Below, piece by piece: positions 6,801 to 7,968 of a stretch of DNA of 7,968 bases; the first letter of the stretch is position 1; each line of letters starts with the position of its first letter. Where the stretch lies: positions 1 through 7,968 of the forward strand of contig CAMCEP010000122.1 of NCBI GenBank assembly GCA_945873675.1, given 5' to 3'. The position numbers were made by a program, and so were the translations under genes. This DNA is from Asaia bogorensis (lineage in GTDB: Bacteria; Pseudomonadota; Alphaproteobacteria; Acetobacterales; Acetobacteraceae). The notes under the pieces are model-generated. The model ran no database searches and was not told where the DNA came from. It saw only the letters and a list, made by a program, of their open reading frames with translations.

Positions 6801-7005
6801 AAGGGATACCCCCAAAGGACTAGATTGTGCGCCGCACTACAGGCGCTGCGCCCGGGTGTCCACCCAGGCTGGACCCTCCAAAAGGGGGCGTTTTGCTAAA
6901 TTGCAAGGCCGGAGAGGGGTTTTGGGGTCGAGATATGCCTTGCGCTTGGGGATTTCCCGGGCTCAGACTTGCATGTCTGCGATCAACGCAGCGGGAGGAA
7001 AGCAT
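6801..7005. other. Divergent intergenic region between pntAA and the NTF2-like gene
   Basis: About 205 bases separate two head-to-head starts, so promoters for both directions should lie here. I cannot pick out a convincing -35/-10 pair on either strand; an AT-richer patch at about 6890-6906 (centred on TTGCTAAATTGCAA) is the most promoter-like spot. There is a weak inverted repeat CAGAC/GTCTG at 6964-6979, about 14 bases before the Shine-Dalgarno sequence of the rightward gene. No RNA gene or open frame of interest is visible. Confidence 0.6.
6993..6999 (+). promoter_or_regulatory. Ribosome-binding site of the NTF2-like gene
   Basis: GGGAGGA ends six bases before the ATG at 7006, a strong Shine-Dalgarno match. 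It fixes this start over the in-frame ATG at 7012 (spacing 12) and over upstream in-frame starts that would read back into pntAA. Confidence 0.8.
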
Positions 7006-7464
7006 ATGTCCATGAACCGCCGCCATTTGGCGCTGGCGGGGGCCGCGGCCCTGACGCTCGCCCATCTTACCCCCTCAATCGCCCAGGCCCAGGGCAGTGA
7101 TGCCGCTGCCGTCGCCGCGGCGGTGGAGGCACTGACCAAGGCCATGCTGGCCGGGGACAGGGCCGGGATGATGGCCGTGACACATGAAAGGCTCAGCTAC
7201 GGCCATTCAGCCGGGCGGATCGAAAACCGCCAGCAATTCATTGACCCGCTGGCGAACAGGACCTCTATCTTCCGGTCCATGAATATTTCGGATCAGACGA
7301 TTGATGTGGTCGGCGATGACGCCATTGTGCGCCATGTGCTGCGGGGCGAATCCGAAAGCAATGGGCGCGTGAACCCGGTCAATATCGGCATTTTGCAGGT
7401 GTGGAAGAAGCAGCCTGATGGCTGGAAGCTGCTCGCACGGCAGGCTTTCACGCGGCCAAGCTGA
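7006..7464 (+). CDS. Exported NTF2-like (DUF4440/SnoaL-type) protein with Tat-like signal
   Basis: The product is a 152-residue protein of unknown specific role. Residues 1-28 form a signal peptide with a twin-arginine motif (NRRHLAL, 4-10), a hydrophobic core and an AQA cleavage site before Gln29; Tat export to the periplasm is therefore likely, though Sec export is possible. The mature part is one compact domain of the NTF2-like cone fold. LSYGHSAGRIENRQQF (63-78) and the C-terminal WKLLARQA (140-147) are typical of the DUF4440 family of small enzymes and binding proteins. The family is functionally diverse, so no substrate can be given. It converges on the dehydrogenase gene with only three bases between the stops and is divergent from pntAA, so it is probably a single-gene unit. 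Confidence 0.85.
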   Translation: MSMNRRHLALAGAAALTLAHLTPSIAQAQGSDAAAVAAAVEALTKAMLAGDRAGMMAVTHERLSYGHSAGRIENRQQFIDPLANRTSIFRSMNISDQTIDVVGDDAIVRHVLRGESESNGRVNPVNIGILQVWKKQPDGWKLLARQAFTRPS

Positions 7465-7467
7465 AGT

Positions 7468-7968
7468 TCAGACGATCCGATCCGGATCGCCCTGAAAGCC
7501 AATCTCGCAAACACTGCCGCCGTGAAAGCGCGCGGCAGGGCTGCCGGCTGGGGCGGTCTTACCTTCCAATTCGGCAGCCCAATCTTCGGCATTGTCGCGC
7601 GGCGTGAAGCCGATATGGGCGCGCGCCGCGCCATCCCCGCCCCATTTGGCGCGGCTATTGGCTGACACGCCGTAGAGCACCAAGAAATGAAAGCTGGGCG
7701 CCAAAACGCAAGCACGCGCAAGCGCTGCCATATCCCCATGGCTGATCCAGGCGCCCAATTCCCGCGCATTGCCAGGTCGCGCGCGAAAGGCGCCGATGCG
7801 AAGGCACGCAACCTCCATGCCGAATTTATCCGCATGCAGGCGCGCCAGCGCCTCTCCATAGGCTTTGCTCGCCCCGTAGAAGCCGCTTGGGCGCGGCGGC
7901 ACATCCGGGCCTACAGGTTCTTCAGCTGGATAGAACCCAATCACATGATTGCTGGAAGCGAAAATCAC
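7468..7968 (-). CDS. Extended SDR / NAD-dependent epimerase-dehydratase family, uronate dehydrogenase-like, 5'-truncated by window edge
   Basis: The C-terminal 167 residues or so of a short-chain dehydrogenase are visible; the frame is open to the window end, and the GTG there is probably internal. The catalytic YxxxK is Tyr31-Lys35 of the fragment (YGASK), preceded by Ser5-Ser6 in the ASSNHVIGFYP block, which gives the Ser-Tyr-Lys set of the family. The blocks SSNHVIG, LRIGAF, VLYGVSAN and a late AEDWA resemble bacterial uronate dehydrogenase (about 265 residues), which oxidises glucuronate or galacturonate to the aldarolactone with NAD+. The N-terminal Gly-rich NAD-binding motif lies outside the window. 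The substrate cannot be fixed from the fragment; other sugar-nucleotide or sugar dehydrogenases remain possible. Confidence 0.82.
   Translation of the reverse strand: MIFASSNHVIGFYPAEEPVGPDVPPRPSGFYGASKAYGEALARLHADKFGMEVACLRIGAFRARPGNARELGAWISHGDMAALARACVLAPSFHFLVLYGVSANSRAKWGGDGAARAHIGFTPRDNAEDWAAELEGKTAPAGSPAARFHGGSVCEIGFQGDPDRIV

Noticed and set aside
6813..6815. TTG start five codons upstream for pntAA
   Set aside because: The ATG at 6798-6800 matches the family N-terminus and has a G-rich ribosome-binding site at a proper distance. That site would lie inside the coding part if TTG were used.
6870..6896. CCTCC-AAAA-GGGGG hairpin followed by CGTTTTG, terminator-like on the plus strand
   Set aside because: The stem is only five pairs with a G-T wobble, the T-run is four bases, and no plus-strand gene precedes it. 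It is not convincing as a terminator or attenuator.

Overview
The window is a GC-rich bacterial chromosome segment. Its content points to an alphaproteobacterium, probably in the Rhodospirillales/Acetobacteraceae range. The grounds are the split proton-translocating transhydrogenase genes (pntAA, pntAB, pntB, as in Rhodospirillum rubrum), the style of the glutamyl-tRNA synthetase, and the strongly GC-biased codon use throughout. This placement is inference from gene types, not from a marker gene. I see no insertion sequence, phage gene, CRISPR array, tRNA or rRNA.

Left part (1-3657, + strand): a translation and tRNA cluster. It holds the 3' two-thirds or so of gltX (cut by the window start), cysS three bases later, a short gene for an exported DUF305 protein, and a TrmJ-type tRNA 2'-O-methyltransferase gene whose start codon overlaps the DUF305 stop codon (ATGA). 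Two aminoacyl-tRNA synthetases and a tRNA-modifying enzyme make sense together; the periplasmic His/Met-rich DUF305 protein is the outlier, yet it is the gene most tightly linked to trmJ.

Middle (3658-3824): a 167-base convergent intergenic region. It holds two nearly identical 54-base copies of a palindromic hairpin element in direct tandem, followed by a strong Rho-independent terminator that serves the minus-strand operon. This is the least ordinary sequence in the window.

Middle-right (3825-6800, - strand): the operon pntAA-pntAB-pntB, encoding all three subunits of the proton-translocating NAD(P)+ transhydrogenase (soluble NAD-binding domain I, membrane part of alpha, and beta with its membrane and NADP-binding domains). 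Spacings are 11 and 4 bases, with Shine-Dalgarno sequences embedded in the preceding gene. The expected nucleotide-binding and proton-channel residues are all visible.

Right part (6801-7968): a divergent intergenic region of about 205 bases, a small exported NTF2-like (DUF4440-type) protein gene on the + strand with a Tat-like signal, and, converging on it with only three bases between the stop codons, the 3' part of an extended short-chain dehydrogenase gene resembling uronate dehydrogenase. That gene runs off the window end.

Overall this is largely core-genome sequence. I do not see a convincing new biological system. The tandem hairpin element is the best candidate for follow-up, followed by the translational coupling of the DUF305 gene to trmJ.
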